A DNA stretch of 64,000 nucleotides from Pseudeuparius sepicola. Taxonomy: Eukaryota > Arthropoda > Insecta > Coleoptera > Anthribidae. The DNA lies in the NCBI GenBank assembly GCA_963920635.1, contig OY987303.1:45569223-45633222 (forward strand). Direction: 5' to 3'. The position numbers and the translations under genes are program-made. Below, piece after piece: positions 12,226 through 22,625 of this stretch (positions are counted from its first letter, which is position 1; each line of letters begins with the position of its first letter). The notes under the pieces were generated by a model that made no database searches, was not told the DNA's origin, and saw nothing but the letters and a program-made list of their open reading frames with translations.

Positions 12226-13420
12226 ATGCCGATAAAATGTTTTAAGTTTCAAACATTAGCACAAACCATGTCTATTATAAGAGACAGTTGTCTTCATTTT
12301 CGTTCAATATCCATGTTTTGTCAACTAGCCAAAGTATTTTCTATGTATATCTTGAAACCCATGGACGCAAAGACAGTGACGAAGTTTGTTCAATGTTGCA
12401 TGACTTTTTCTATAATTTTCTACCCAGCTCTGTTCGATCTCTAGATATATTTTGTCGCTCATGCAAGGGCCAAAACAAGAATTATACTCTTATTCGGTAC
12501 GTCCACCACTTAGTCCATGTTCAGAAAAGATTTGATGAAATTAAAATTAATTTTCCTATTAGAGGGCATTCTTTTCTGGAATGCTACAAAACTTTTGGCT
12601 TATTGAGACAAAAATCTCGTGTAGAGCTTCCAAACGAATGGGCTGAAGTTTTTAGGGATGCCAGAACAAAACCTACTCCATTTGATGTCGTGACTTTTTC
12701 AAATGCTGGACTTCTCACTTTTCTGCACTTTATAAACGAAAATGTCTATTTAAGACATGCCCAATCCACGAACTGAAAGTTGTCAAAGATCATACTAGGC
12801 TTGAATGGCATGTGGGAAAGCGCTGCTCTGGTTGATCCAAGGAAAGAACTAAACCACCTGCCAAACAATGAGTTCGAGTTGTCCGGCCAGTCATACAAAG
12901 GCAAGTACTTAATTTTAAGTTATGTGTTCCGAATTTTATATTTTTTATATCTTTCTCTAGGATTGCTGCCTATCACGATGGACAAATTTACTGATCTACA
13001 GTGCTTGATGAATGTCTCAGTCATACGCTAGAGAATATTACTCGTCACTACCACATACCCAAAAAAACAATACTGACCTTCATACAAAAGTTCAGAAAAA
13101 AGCTAAAGCAACTGCCAAACAATGAGTTAGAATTGCCTGGCCAGTTATACAAAGGCAACAACATACTTTTATTTATTTTTTAAGTATTTTATATTTTCTG
13201 TATAATTGTAGGACTGCTGCCTATAGCATTGAACAAATTTACTGTCCACAGTATTTCATGGAATTTTGTCTCAATCCACAAGCTACAGCCACTATCACAT
13301 AATATGAGAAAAATCAATAAAGACTTTCAGCCAAAGGTTTCATATTATGAAAAAAGCTCAGAAATATGTACTTAAATACAATATCTGGACCTATATTAAA
13401 CACAAACCTTGCCATTTTTG
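12226..13420 (+). pseudogene. DUF7869-like ORF, partial, with internal duplication
   Basis: The main ORF (12288-12776) reads FSFNIHVLST..YVYLETHGRKDSDEV, DIFCRSCKGQNKNYTLIRY, FPIRGHSFLECYKTFGLLRQ and RVELPNEWAEVFRDARTKP, matching a large insect family (DUF7869, my recollection) that is often multicopy and transposon-associated. After the stop the expected C-terminal pieces follow in other frames: LPNNEFELSGQSYKG, an intron-like gap, then LLPITMDKFTDL. This piece-plus-gap unit is repeated at 13.1-13.25 kb (LPNNELELPGQLYKG .. LLPIALNKFT). The N terminus is missing, so it is a remnant. It lies inside an eIF5B intron. Confidence 0.65.
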
Positions 13421-14284
13421 CTCCAAAGAAGTAATTATTGAAAATAGTTCCTTATTTTTGTCATATAGTCTATGAATAGGATACTTTTAAATATGTTATA
13501 AAGCACCTTATGTGAAAATAGAAAAATAAGTTGTAGTCGTATGATTAACCATTTATTCCCAAATACCCACCCTACATTTTCCCAAAGAAATAATGGATAT
13601 AACATATTTCCATAGAAAGTTAGAGTTTTAAACTTTAAAATTGGTATTCTGCAGAATGACATTTTTTTGACATTCCCCCTTCTTAGCCTGCACATCTGTC
13701 AACTCCAATTTATTTTCTTGAGTCCATTTCATCATTTAAATGCAACCAAATGACAAGATCATCGACTCCACAGCGGGCAAAACTGCTCTCATAGAAATAA
13801 AAATTATAACTAAATAGAACATCGACATGGTGAAGATACTTAGCCGACGGCGTTCCGCTTCATTCCGTCCAAACAGAAAACAATTTCTAGACTTCTAGGG
13901 ATCACTTTTGTTGCGAATTTTTTTCCGAAAGCTATAGAACAAATAGTTTCCAAGATACAGCCACAGGATGACCTTAGACGGACACCCGGTATGTTAGTAG
14001 TGTAATTTGATGATACTATCACTGATTAGCATTTCATTTTGGAATTCGATTAGAGGGAAATTCATATTCATATTTACATTGAATTGTTCATAAAAGTGAA
14101 GAATATTGATTATTATATTTGGAAATCAATATTAAATTTTGTAACTATAATATTTTCATTTTTATTAGTTAGTTTTACAAGGAATAATCCAATTTGAAAT
14201 TTCTATTTTAACTGGTCTAATGAATGAATCACATCTGTGGATTTAGGATATAAATCACACTGCCTTTTCCATTTAAAAAATGTA
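13421..14284. other. Intron sequence, element end at about 13.98 kb
   Basis: AT-rich. CGGACACCCGGTATGT near 13980 resembles the end of a DNA element but no partner end was found. Otherwise nothing identified. Confidence 0.4.
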
Positions 14285-15078
14285 CAGGGTGTCTAAGACT
14301 GGATGGCTTTGAGGGATTTCTCCTATTTTCCGAAGAGATAGACAATTAGTAGCTAACCTCATGAGCTATTACCTAGACTGCAAAATTTACCAAATTGACT
14401 AGCAAAACTACAAATATTGGATATATGCCTTCGTATTGATGGGCACAGGCATATCTCGAATACTTTTATTCTTGTTAATAATGCCTCGCTATTACGTCGT
14501 TTTGCTAAAGTGCTCAGTCAAGGTCACGAGGTTTTGAATAAGCTCGATTTTGGAGAAAAGTTGAATTCCGCAAACCGCATCCTGATAATATCATGATTCA
14601 TTTGGGAGATACATGGCATTTCTCATTTTGTGGAGTTTCTTAAACGTGCCATAACTTTTCTGTGTGTGAATATTTTCGATAAAAACATTTTTTTTTTGTT
14701 TAAGTAGAATTCATTGGTGGTTAGCAGTTTTAAAGAACAAAAATTTTAAAATGTCTTAAAATTGAACCAAAGGATTTTTTTCCATTAAAAGCATTAACCA
14801 AAGAAAATTGCTCCCTACACGAATGAATTCTACATAAAAAATACATAAAAAAGTTTTTACCGAAATCGAAAATATTCATAGAAAACAGTAAAAGTTATGG
14901 CACATTTAAGTAACTAAAAAGAGAAACACTCTATACCTCCCAAACGAATCGAGGTATCAGATGCGGTTTTTTCAATTTCTCTCAAAAATCTAGCACAGTA
15001 CACCTTAACTACTTTTTGTCTATCTCTTTGGGAAATAAGAGAAACCCTCTAAAACCAACCAATCTGGAACACCCCGTG
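14285..15078. mobile_element. 0.8-kb foldback element
   Basis: Left end CAGGGTGTCTAAGACTGG after TA; the right end is the inverse of a diverged copy (..GGAACACCCCGTG). Arms share GAGATAGACAA and inner blocks such as AGTAGAATTCATT.G. No ORF. It ends about 90 bp before eIF5B exon 2 on the plus-strand map. Confidence 0.75.
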
Positions 15079-15168
15079 TTTACCCGGAAGTTAATAAGAC
15101 TTTATAAGAAATAGGGAATATCAAATATGATTACGATTTATGATCCTAATTAAAATTAGAAAACTTAC

Positions 15169-15231
15169 TTTGATTTCCCATCAGTCGATGATTTGCTAAT
15201 TTCTTCAGTTTTCGTCTCTCCTTCAGAATCA
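15169..15231 (-). CDS. eIF5B: eIF5B, coding exon 2 (63 nt)
   Basis: Small exon too short to stand out as an ORF. On the minus strand it has acceptor TTTGTTTTAG and donor AA|GTAAGTTT. It encodes DSEGETKTEEISKSSTDGKS between two split codons. Entry takes one nt (completing AG+T = Ser from exon 1). Exit leaves AA, which joins the A at the start of exon 3 to give Lys, so both junctions stay in frame. The Ser/Glu/Lys-rich, low-complexity composition fits the eIF5B N-terminal region. It is separated from exon 3 by about 13.9 kb and from exon 1 by about 23 kb of mobile-element-rich intron. Confidence 0.75.
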
Positions 15232-15378
15232 CTAAAACAAAAGAAGGGAGGATTATACCAAATACAATAAAAAAGGAGAAAATAATAGTTAAACATTGTT
15301 AGCCTTCAATGCCCTCTATTGGCAAGGTCAAATATAGGACACATTCTGTAAATGTCAATGCAAACGGTTGATTTTTAG

Positions 15379-16371
15379 CCGACTTCAAAAAAGGAGGAGG
15401 TTATCAATTCGGTTGTATTTTTATTTTTTTTATGTTTGATACCTCAGAACTCCGTCATTTATAAACCGATTTGGACAATTCTTTTGTTTTATTTGAAAGG
15501 GTATACCTACAGAATGGTCCCATTTAAATTTGAAGAAAAAATTCCACCCCTAAAGGTGGAAAATTAGGGGATGAAATTTCATATTGGACCGATTTCGATG
15601 ATTCTCTTTTGATTAGAAAGGGATTACTTTAGGAGTGGCCCCATTTAAATTTTAAGAAAAAATTCCACCCGGAAGGGTGGGAAATAGGGGATGAAATTTA
15701 ATATTGGACCGATTTCGATGATTCTTTCTTTATTGGAAAGGGGGTACCTTAGGTGTGGTCCCATTTAAATTTAAAGAAAAATTTCCACCCCTAAGGGTAG
15801 ATAAATAGGGGATGAAAGTTCATATTGGACTGATTTGGATGATTCTTATTTTATTAGAAAGGGGTTACCTTTGGGGTAGTCACATTTAAATTGGAAGAGA
15901 AAAATTTGGACCGATTTCGATAATTCTTAATAATTCATTAAAAAATAAGAAATAAAAAAAAATTAACAAAAAAATTAAAACCTACTTCAAAAATTTTCCC
16001 CTATGCACACTCCACTAAAAATTAAAAAAAAAATAACAAAAAATATCACCGACTTCACAAATTTGCCCATATGTACATTTCAACTAAAATTTTAGAAATA
16101 TTTTTCTCTTTCTAAATTGAGTTATCTTTGGAGACGGTTACAGTAAGTTATGATGTATGTAGGATATGATTTATTCATATCTAAATAGATTTAAATTCCT
16201 TGCCTTGACTGTCACCAAATCCAAAGATAACACAATTTAGAAAGAGAAAAATATTTCTAAAATTTTAGTTGAAATGTGCATACGGGCAAATTTGTGAAGT
16301 CGGTGATATTTTTTGTTAATTTTTTTTTTTAATTTTTAGTGGATTTCCATACGGGCAAATTTTTGAAGTCG
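15379..16371. repeat. AAGTCGG-ended element with inner tandem units
   Basis: Begins GCCGACTTCAAAAAAGGAGG and ends TTTTTGAAGTCGGT. The left half has at least three diverged units of about 120 bp (CCATTTAAATTT.AAGAAAAA..TTCCACCC..GGGGATGAAATTTCATATTGGACC..). The right half (15975-16382) is a separate palindrome around TTAGAAATATTTTTCTCTTT. This kind of GACTTCAAAAAAGGAGGAGG repeat is common in insects. Confidence 0.7.
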
Positions 16372-16585
16372 GTTTTAATTTTTATGTTTTAATTTTTTTT
16401 ATCGTTAGGAAACAAGTATACTTTTGTTGACAAATGAAAATATGCACTAAAATAATGAACCTGCTAGACCAAAAAGATAACCCCAGAAAAGTTACGAGTA
16501 AAAGCACGATCCAAAAACAGCGCAAGTGTGTGATACGTAGAAACTAACAAAAACACAGCATAAGTGCCTTACTTAGGTAAACAAA

Positions 16586-17522
16586 AAAGCTTTAACATGA
16601 AAATTGTTTGAGGATTTCGGTATCCAAATATATCAGTTTTGCGATATTAGATATGACTAAATTAGCGCTCTCTTGGGATAAAAAATTAAATTATCTAGAA
16701 CAAATTTTAAATGTCGATTTTTTTGTAAAGCGGGACATCCCATTTAATTTTATGTGCCACACTTGCCAGTTTGTTCTGTATTTAACAAAAAAAAAAAAAG
16801 AAATTTATTGGTGATATTCGTGATTGGTATAAGTTTACCTATGGAAATAAATAATCGGGTATTACAATAAATTAAAGTAGATGTACTAATTTTTGTAGTA
16901 AATGCAGAACAAACAGGTAAGAGTGACACATCAAATTGAATGCGACACTTTGCTTTACAAAACACACATAATTATAGTATATTTCCTAACAAGTGTGGAA
17001 AGTGACACTTTTCTGCCTGAACTCCGCTACGCGTCGTTCAGCCAACTGAAATCGCGTGCGGAAAAGACACTTTCCGCACGAGTTAGGAACACTATTTTTT
17101 CTACAAACGTGCGGAAAAGTAAGACACTTTTCCGCACGCATTTACTTTTCCGCACGCATTTTAGTTTAGAAAGTGTCACTTTTCCGCACTAGTGCGGAAA
17201 AGTAGTGCAGAAAAGTGACACTTTCTAAACTAAAATGCGTGCGGAAAAGTGTACTTTTCCGCATGCTTGTAGAAAAAATATTTTTACCGAAAATTTAATT
17301 TTCGAGCCCAAGTGGGTCCAAGTTTTAGCTTAATCCATACAACAAAACTAATCTCATACATAAGTTCTGTTAGTTCTTGCAAACAATTTTCATGTTAAAC
17401 TTTTTTCTGTATGTCAGGAAATAAAAAATTTACAGTAGCTATCAATCGCACTCGCCACCGATTTTTATGTCAAAAAATAGCCAAGATATTCCCTAGTGAG
17501 CTACTTATATAAGTCACCCTGT
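16586..17522. mobile_element. Second copy of the 8243-9659 element, 5'-truncated
   Basis: Shares GGGATAAAAAATTAAATTAT, TTTAATTTTCGAGCCCAAG and the right end ..TTATATAAGTCACCCTG followed by TA. The left terminal repeat was not found. About 290 bp (16985-17280) absent from copy 1 is the TGCGGAAAAGT palindrome cluster. Confidence 0.7.
16985..17280. repeat. Cluster of GTGCGGAAAAGT palindromes
   Basis: GTGCGGAAAAGT and ACTTTTCCGCAC occur at least eight times in both orientations. They form nested hairpins, e.g. TTTAGTTTAGAAAGTGTCAC near 17160 and its inverse near 17215. It is inserted in the element above. Confidence 0.8.
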
Positions 17523-17913
17523 ATACGCAGTTGCTCTATGTACCATGATGAATAGGACACCCTGTATAACACTCATAGGTATATCATTGGCACCACAAAA
17601 ATACGTAGAATTTAACAATAGAAAAATAAAGAGTGTGTTCTATTTAAAAAAAAACATAGTTCACTAAAAGAAAAGCCGATCAAAATCAAATGACAAATAC
17701 AAATTTTATGGGAGTGTTCCGGTTAGAAGTAAATCACACTGTATATCTGTTATTCGGTATTCGATTGTTTTTCTGAAAAGGGGTTCCAAACAGCCCTGTA
17801 GGAACTCTACAAGGCTACACTAAGAACCACACCGGATAACTTTGCATAAATATAATTATACCACACCTTATATTTAGAAGCAATAAGAAATAAGACAACT
17901 AAGTGAATATAAA

Positions 17914-18246
17914 CATTAATTATGAATAGTTGAGTAAATTGTTCAATTTCTCAAAGTGACCAGTCATTGTACATATTAAAAAAGGAAAGAAAAATTAATA
18001 TATCAAAGCCAAAGACCAAAATCTATTTCGTCAAAATTTAAAATCAGTGACTAGTTTCGGTCTTATGACCATCATCAGACCTAAGTGGAGCAAAGGATTA
18101 TAAAACTACGGTTATCTACAGGTAGCATTTTTCATGTTCGAAATACGACTAATGACTGGTGTGTGGCCACACCTTTTATTGTATTCACTTTTATGGTATC
18201 ACCCTTCCTTTCCTTTTTAGATATTTTAATTATTATGAATAGTTCG
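17914..18246 (-). mobile_element. Possible Penelope-like terminal repeat with hammerhead
   Basis: ATTAATTATGAATAGTT (17913-17930) and ATTATTATGAATAGTT (18230-18245) flank about 300 bp that contains the hammerhead on the minus strand. The matching flanks may be a target duplication or a terminal-repeat pair. No Penelope reverse transcriptase or GIY-YIG motif was seen nearby. Confidence 0.4.
18040..18088 (-). ncRNA. Hammerhead ribozyme (type I), Penelope-like
   Basis: On the minus strand all invariant core positions are present: CUGAUGA (18078-18072), stem II GGUC-AUAA-GACC (18070-18059 with one U before it), GAAA (18058-18055), the palindromic minimal stem III (A)CUAGU, and the cleavage triplet GUC ending at 18049. 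The 3' ACU pairs with AGGU before the core to start stem I, followed by an internal loop. The very short stem III is typical of hammerheads in Penelope-like retroelements, which may need dimers to cut. The flanks carry no readable reverse transcriptase, so this is probably an isolated terminal-repeat fragment. Confidence 0.75.
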
Positions 18247-18249
18247 ACA

Positions 18250-18944
18250 GTTTAGTTGACATTCCTGGTTTTCAGCTCTTGAGAAGTGACCCTTTGATAT
18301 AAAGCCATGGTCTGGCATTTTAAAATGCAGTATGTTCAAAAATTTTGACTTACGGTGTTCTACAGCCTCTAAATATACTTATAGATGTTTTCGTTGAGAA
18401 ATTACCGTATGTTTCAAATATTCCATGAAAATGCTTAAGCAAAAACTTCGTATGTTTGAAACTAGATGCCATTTCTAACCATAAATGCGGTAACTTTATG
18501 TTATAAAGAAGAAATCGTAAAAATATGGAAGATAGGGTGTTTTTCTTTATGAAGCCCTTGATACGGAATTTCTCTTTGGTGTGTTTCTAAAAAATGGGAG
18601 ATTTTACAGCGTTCTGGTTTCTGTTCACTTGTTACAGTTCGATTAAGGAATATATTATACAGCAGGGACATAGTAGACATTCACCACCTTATTATTATGA
18701 ACACTATCATTACCTATTATTTGAAAAAAAATTGTAGATATCTAGTACCTATAATTATTTTGTATTTTGCCATAGTTATTGCTACGATTATTGTTTTGTG
18801 AATATCGGATGAATAAAAACGTATTATTATTATTATTTCTTGTTGGTGTTTGGGAAAAAGAATATTATAATAGGTTGACCTAGCCTATAATATTCAATAG
18901 GATAAATAATAATAGGATAAACCATCAATTAAAATACATACTAT
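18250..18944. other. Intron sequence with LINE-like tail
   Basis: Nothing coding. GAATAAAAACGTATTATTA at about 18810 followed by more ATT repeats looks like the 3' tail of a plus-strand LINE. Confidence 0.4.
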
Positions 18945-19224
18945 CTTTCTTTCATGTCCACTGGTCTACGTCCTATACGTATGAAAGTTCTTCTCCATTT
19001 CCATTTTCATTTTCAATAATTCCTTACGAGAGATTCGTATGTGAGGGACTACACCAGCAAGACTTCCAAGATGTATGGTGGTACAACTGTATCTAACGTC
19101 AAGGATGTGTCTATTAGTCTGGTGTGTTTCGGAGAAAATTGGAGAGTGTTTTCTGTGGTACGGCGCGAACGAAAGGCTTCTCCGTTCAGCTACTATACAA
19201 ACAGACCGACTTAATTTCAACAGG

Positions 19225-19296
19225 TTCAGCGTAGTGTAGTGGTAGAACGTTCGCCTAGCAAGCGAGAGGTCCCGGGTTCGACCCCCGGCGCTGACA
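19225..19296 (+). tRNA. tRNA with Val-like body and AGC (Ala) anticodon, copy 1
   Basis: A 72-nt cloverleaf. The D region TAGTGTAGTGG, the segment ACGTTCGCCTA and AGGTCCC match eukaryotic tRNA-Val(AAC) closely. The anticodon stem TTCGC/GCGAG encloses loop CTAGCAA, with anticodon AGC (19257-19259), read as Ala. The T arm CCGGG-TTCGACC-CCCGG is perfect. Acceptor TTCAGCG pairs with CGCTGAC except at the first pair (T1-C72); the next base is A. The G3:U70 pair that defines alanine tRNAs is absent (C3:G70 here). A TTTTT Pol III terminator follows at 19305. Internal A and B boxes look usable. It may be a functional anticodon-shifted tRNA or a tRNA-derived repeat. Confidence 0.75.
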
Positions 19297-19559
19297 GAAA
19301 ATCCTTTTTAATTTTTCTTTAATTCTTCTCCATATCCATTTTCATTTTCAATCATTCCTTACGAGAGATTCATATGTGAGGGACTACACCAGCAAGACTT
19401 CCAAGATGTATGGTGGTACACCTGTATCTAACATCAAGGTTGTGTCTATAAGTCTGGTGTGTTTCAGAGGAAATTGGAGAGTGTTTTCTGTGGTACGGCG
19501 CCAAAGAAAGGCTTCTCCGTTCAGCTACTATACAAACAGACCGACTTAATTTCAACAGG

Positions 19560-19631
19560 TTCAGCGTAGTGTAGTGGTAGAACGTTCGCCTAGCAAGCGA
19601 GAGGTCCCGGGTTCGACCCCCGGCGCTGACA
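19560..19631 (+). tRNA. tRNA with Val-like body and AGC anticodon, copy 2
   Basis: Identical to copy 1 over the whole 72 nt, with anticodon AGC at 19592-19594 and the same T-run terminator. The spacing from copy 1 is 335 bp, shorter than the later units because about 55 bp of the array unit is missing here. Identity with copy 1 while the spacers differ slightly suggests recent duplication or selection on the tRNA. Confidence 0.75.
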
Positions 19632-19949
19632 GAAAATCCTTTTTAATTTTTCTGAAATGATGTCTGACTTTCTTTCTTTCATGTCCATTGGTCTACGTCC
19701 TATACGTATGAAAGTTCTTCTCCATATCCATTTTCATTTTCAATCATTCCTTACGAGAGATTCATATGTGAGGGACTACACCAGTAAGACTTTCAAGATG
19801 TATGGTGGTACAACTGTATCTAACGTCAAGGTTGTGTCTATTAGTCTGGTGTGTTTCAGAGGAAATTGGAGAGTTTTCTGTGGTACGGCGCGAACGAATG
19901 GCTTCTCCGTTCAGCTACTATACAAACAGACCGACTTAATTTCAACAGG

Positions 19950-20021
19950 TTCAGCGTAGTGTAGTGGTAGAACGTTCGCCTAGCAAGCAAGAGGTCCCGG
20001 GTTCGACCCCCGGCGCTGACA
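19950..20021 (+). tRNA. tRNA-like copy 3 with anticodon-stem mismatch
   Basis: Same gene with one change: GCAAG instead of GCGAG in the 3' side of the anticodon stem, creating a C-A mismatch in the stem centre. A and B boxes are intact and a T run follows. Spacing from copy 2 is 390 bp. Probably weakened. Confidence 0.65.
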
Positions 20022-20341
20022 GAAAATCCCTTTTAATTTTTCTGAAATGATGTCCGACTTTCTTTCTTTCATGTCCATTGGTCTTCGTCCTATACGTATG
20101 AAAGTTCTTCTCCATATTCATTTTCATTTTCAATCATTCCTTACTAGAGATTCATATGTGAGGGACTACACCAGCAAGACTTCCAAGATGTATGGTGGTA
20201 CACCTGTATCTAACATCAAGGTTGTGTCTATTAGTCTGGTGTGTTTCGGAGGAAATTGGAGAGTGTTTTCTGTGGTATGGCGCGAACGAAAGGCTTCTCC
20301 GTTCAGCTACTATACAAACAGACCGACTTAATTTCAACAGG

Positions 20342-20413
20342 TTCAGCGTAGTGTAGTGGTAGAACGTTCGCCTAGCAAGCGAGAGGTCTCGGGTTTGACC
20401 CCCGGCACTGACG
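20342..20413 (+). tRNA. tRNA-like copy 4, decayed
   Basis: Last copy of the array. It has a T-loop change (GGTTTGACC in the B box), a T-stem wobble, an acceptor mismatch (CACTGAC instead of CGCTGAC) and G instead of A after the acceptor. The anticodon is still AGC. Likely a pseudogene. Confidence 0.6.
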
Positions 20414-21375
20414 GAAAATCCTTTTTAATTTTTCTGAAATGATGTCCGACTTTCTTCCTTTCATAAAATACATACATTTAAAAAAACGTGAAATAAAAAA
20501 AGTAAAATGGAATCTTTTTATACCATACATTTTCACATCCAATGCCCTTTTTTAAATCATTTTAAAAATTTACACAAGGTTGTATTTGACCAGAATCAAA
20601 TTTTCTAATGACTTGGTCTATATTACGACGAATTCTGAATCTATATAGTGTCCCTGGATTGGGATAAACATGCATAGGCCAGGCGACAGGTAGTTCAATA
20701 AGGAAATAATTAGTGGAAAGCTGGAAATTGCTTTAATCGCTTTATTTGGACCCAGATATTACTCTCGCAAGTTTTCCCCCTCGAGCGAAGTCGGCGTTGG
20801 CTCTTCTGGCCCTATGAAGGTACCATTTTTCGTTTTTTTGCAAATATCTCCCAAACCATCAACTTTATCAACAAAATACCTATTATAAAAAATAATCTAG
20901 AATAAATTTGCTACAAAAAAGTTCTTTATCGTTTGTCTCTAATGTGAACCGTTATGATGCTACGACCATTCAAAGTGGAGTCCTTTTTGATTCTTGCGGA
21001 AAAGTTATGGAAACATATGCCATATCAAAGTTTCTACATGTTATAAATATTTGTGAGCATTCCGGGTGCACAAGCTGTTAACTCGTTAGAAGTAGGTTTA
21101 ACAGCTTTTCAATGTAAACAGCTGTGGCAAAATACTTACGATTAGTATTATTAGTGAGTAGTATTGACATAAAATCACTCTTTTCCACACCACCTGGCGG
21201 TAGAGTAAATGGCGCGTTTTTTTAAGTGGTGTCCCCAGGAGGCCTAATCCACTGTTCAAATATCAAAGTTAGTCGATTTTCAAGCGTTTTGATGAAGGCT
21301 AGCAGTCTTGATCATCTGCCTCAATTTCTCCGTCATCGCTTTCATCGTCTGCATCGGTTCATTTTTTGTCCGACG

Positions 21376-21873
21376 TCACAGGGCGCTCAAGATTAACATC
21401 GATGTCTCCGTCACAATCATCCATATCATCTTCCTTGGCGGCATTTGTACATGACCGTCCCAACAATTCATGCAGATTCTGGAGCATCGGAGGCCCGTCT
21501 TCCTGCAACCACACACTGCGTTATATCCTTCCGAACATTTGAAGGACACTGTGTTTAGAAGCGTTTGTGGCGCCGGATCCCTTGTCGTAGGTATGGGAGC
21601 CAAACCACATTGAGATTTTTTCCAGCCCCAATCCAATGGATTTGTATAATTTCCATACCATGTTTGGACTTGATGGTATGTTCTTAAAGAGTGCTCACGT
21701 GCCGCTGATTGGGTGGGAGGTAGGCTTGCGAGATTAAATCGATGTTTGCTTAGAGATTTTGCAAACAGTTGGAACCACAACTCATTCAGGGTATTTCCCG
21801 TGGTTTTGTTGTCAAAAAGCCTAGCCACAACCAACTGGCCCGCTTTGTCAATTTTATCGAGGTTTGCGTTCAT
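21376..21873 (-). CDS. Element-borne Cys-rich ORF, 165 aa
   Basis: Starts MNANLDKIDKAGQLVVARLF. Core: LPPTQSAAREHSLRTYHQVQ, W.GN..NPLDWGWKKSQCGL, PIPTTRDPAPQTLL, then a cysteine cluster CGCRKTGLRCSRICMNC. I recall this combination (PPT..HS.R.Y.Q.. WGW .. CGC.K..L.C) as recurring in many insect genomes, usually inside repeats. The C-terminal about 20 residues look read-through. The function is unknown; the cysteines suggest metal binding. Complete at the N-terminal Met but probably the last part of a longer protein. Confidence 0.65.
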   Translation of the reverse strand: MNANLDKIDKAGQLVVARLFDNKTTGNTLNELWFQLFAKSLSKHRFNLASLPPTQSAAREHSLRTYHQVQTWYGNYTNPLDWGWKKSQCGLAPIPTTRDPAPQTLLNTVSFKCSEGYNAVCGCRKTGLRCSRICMNCWDGHVQMPPRKMIWMIVTETSMLILSAL

Positions 21874-22187
21874 GTCTCGGAATTTTTTTTTATTGATACC
21901 GGTTCACATTAGAGTACAAACGGTACAGAACTTTTTTGTAGCAAATTTATTCTAGATTATTTTTTATAATAGGTATTTTGTTAATAAAGTTGATGATTTG
22001 GGAGATATTTGCAAAAAACGAAAAATGGTACCTTCTTCGGGCCAGAAGGGCCAACGCCGACTTCGCTCGAGGGGGAAAACTTGGGAGAGTAATATCTGGG
22101 TCCAAATAAAGCGATTAAAGCAATTTCCAGCTTTCCACTAATTATTTCCTTATTGAGGCTTTTTTGCCGACCTGTCGCCTGGCCTAG

Positions 22188-22625
22188 CACTCTTGGAAAA
22201 AAATTTATTTTTAATTTTTTGACAGTCATTCTTGATAAAAAAAAATTTGATTGTGTTGGAACTTTGAAAAACGGTGTTAGAATTCCAAAAAATTGTGTGA
22301 GGCGTTAAACAATTCTAAAAAATTGATGTTTTAAGAGTTACTACAATTTATTATTTACTACAACTGGGGATGATGGATGATGAAATAACACGTTCAAGGA
22401 ATTTGTACTTTTTCCATATTTTAAGTCATTTTTTTAGAAACAACTTTTATTAATAACATTTTGTAATAACTCTTGAAATAAGACTACTTTACCCTTGGGG
22501 TAATTTCAAGTTTTTGTACACCCCGTTTAAGTTAGTGGAATTCTAACACCGTTTTTTAAAGTTCCAACACAAGCAAAAATAATGACTTTTTGTCAAAAAG
22601 TTAAAAACAAAAATTTTACAAGAGT
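22188..22625. mobile_element. 438-bp palindromic MITE nested in the foldback arm
   Basis: CACTCTTGGAAAAAAATTT.. and its inverse ..AAATTTTACAAGAGTG, with inner GGTGTTAGAATTCC and GGAATTCTAACACC. It interrupts GCCTGGCCTA / AACCCAATCC, which are adjacent in the other arm. Confidence 0.8.

Larger units (their letters stand above)
18945..20460 (+). repeat. Tandem array of four tRNA-bearing units
   Basis: Four units of 335-392 bp. Each has CTTTCTTTCATGTCCA.. at the start (missing in unit 2), CCATTTTCATTTTCAAT, GAGAGATTC.TATGTGAGGG, a shared stretch up to CAACAGG, the tRNA and its T-run. Long minus-strand ORFs reading MKLSRSVCIVAERRSLS recur in the spacers but are by-products of the repeat. The array sits in an eIF5B intron on the opposite strand to that gene. 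Confidence 0.9.

Noticed and set aside
18966..20337. Repeated minus-strand ORF MKLSRSVCIVAERRSLS and a frame reading LSAPGVEPGTSCLLGERS
   Set aside because: The first is the spacer of the tRNA tandem array, the second the classic spurious translation of an antisense tRNA.
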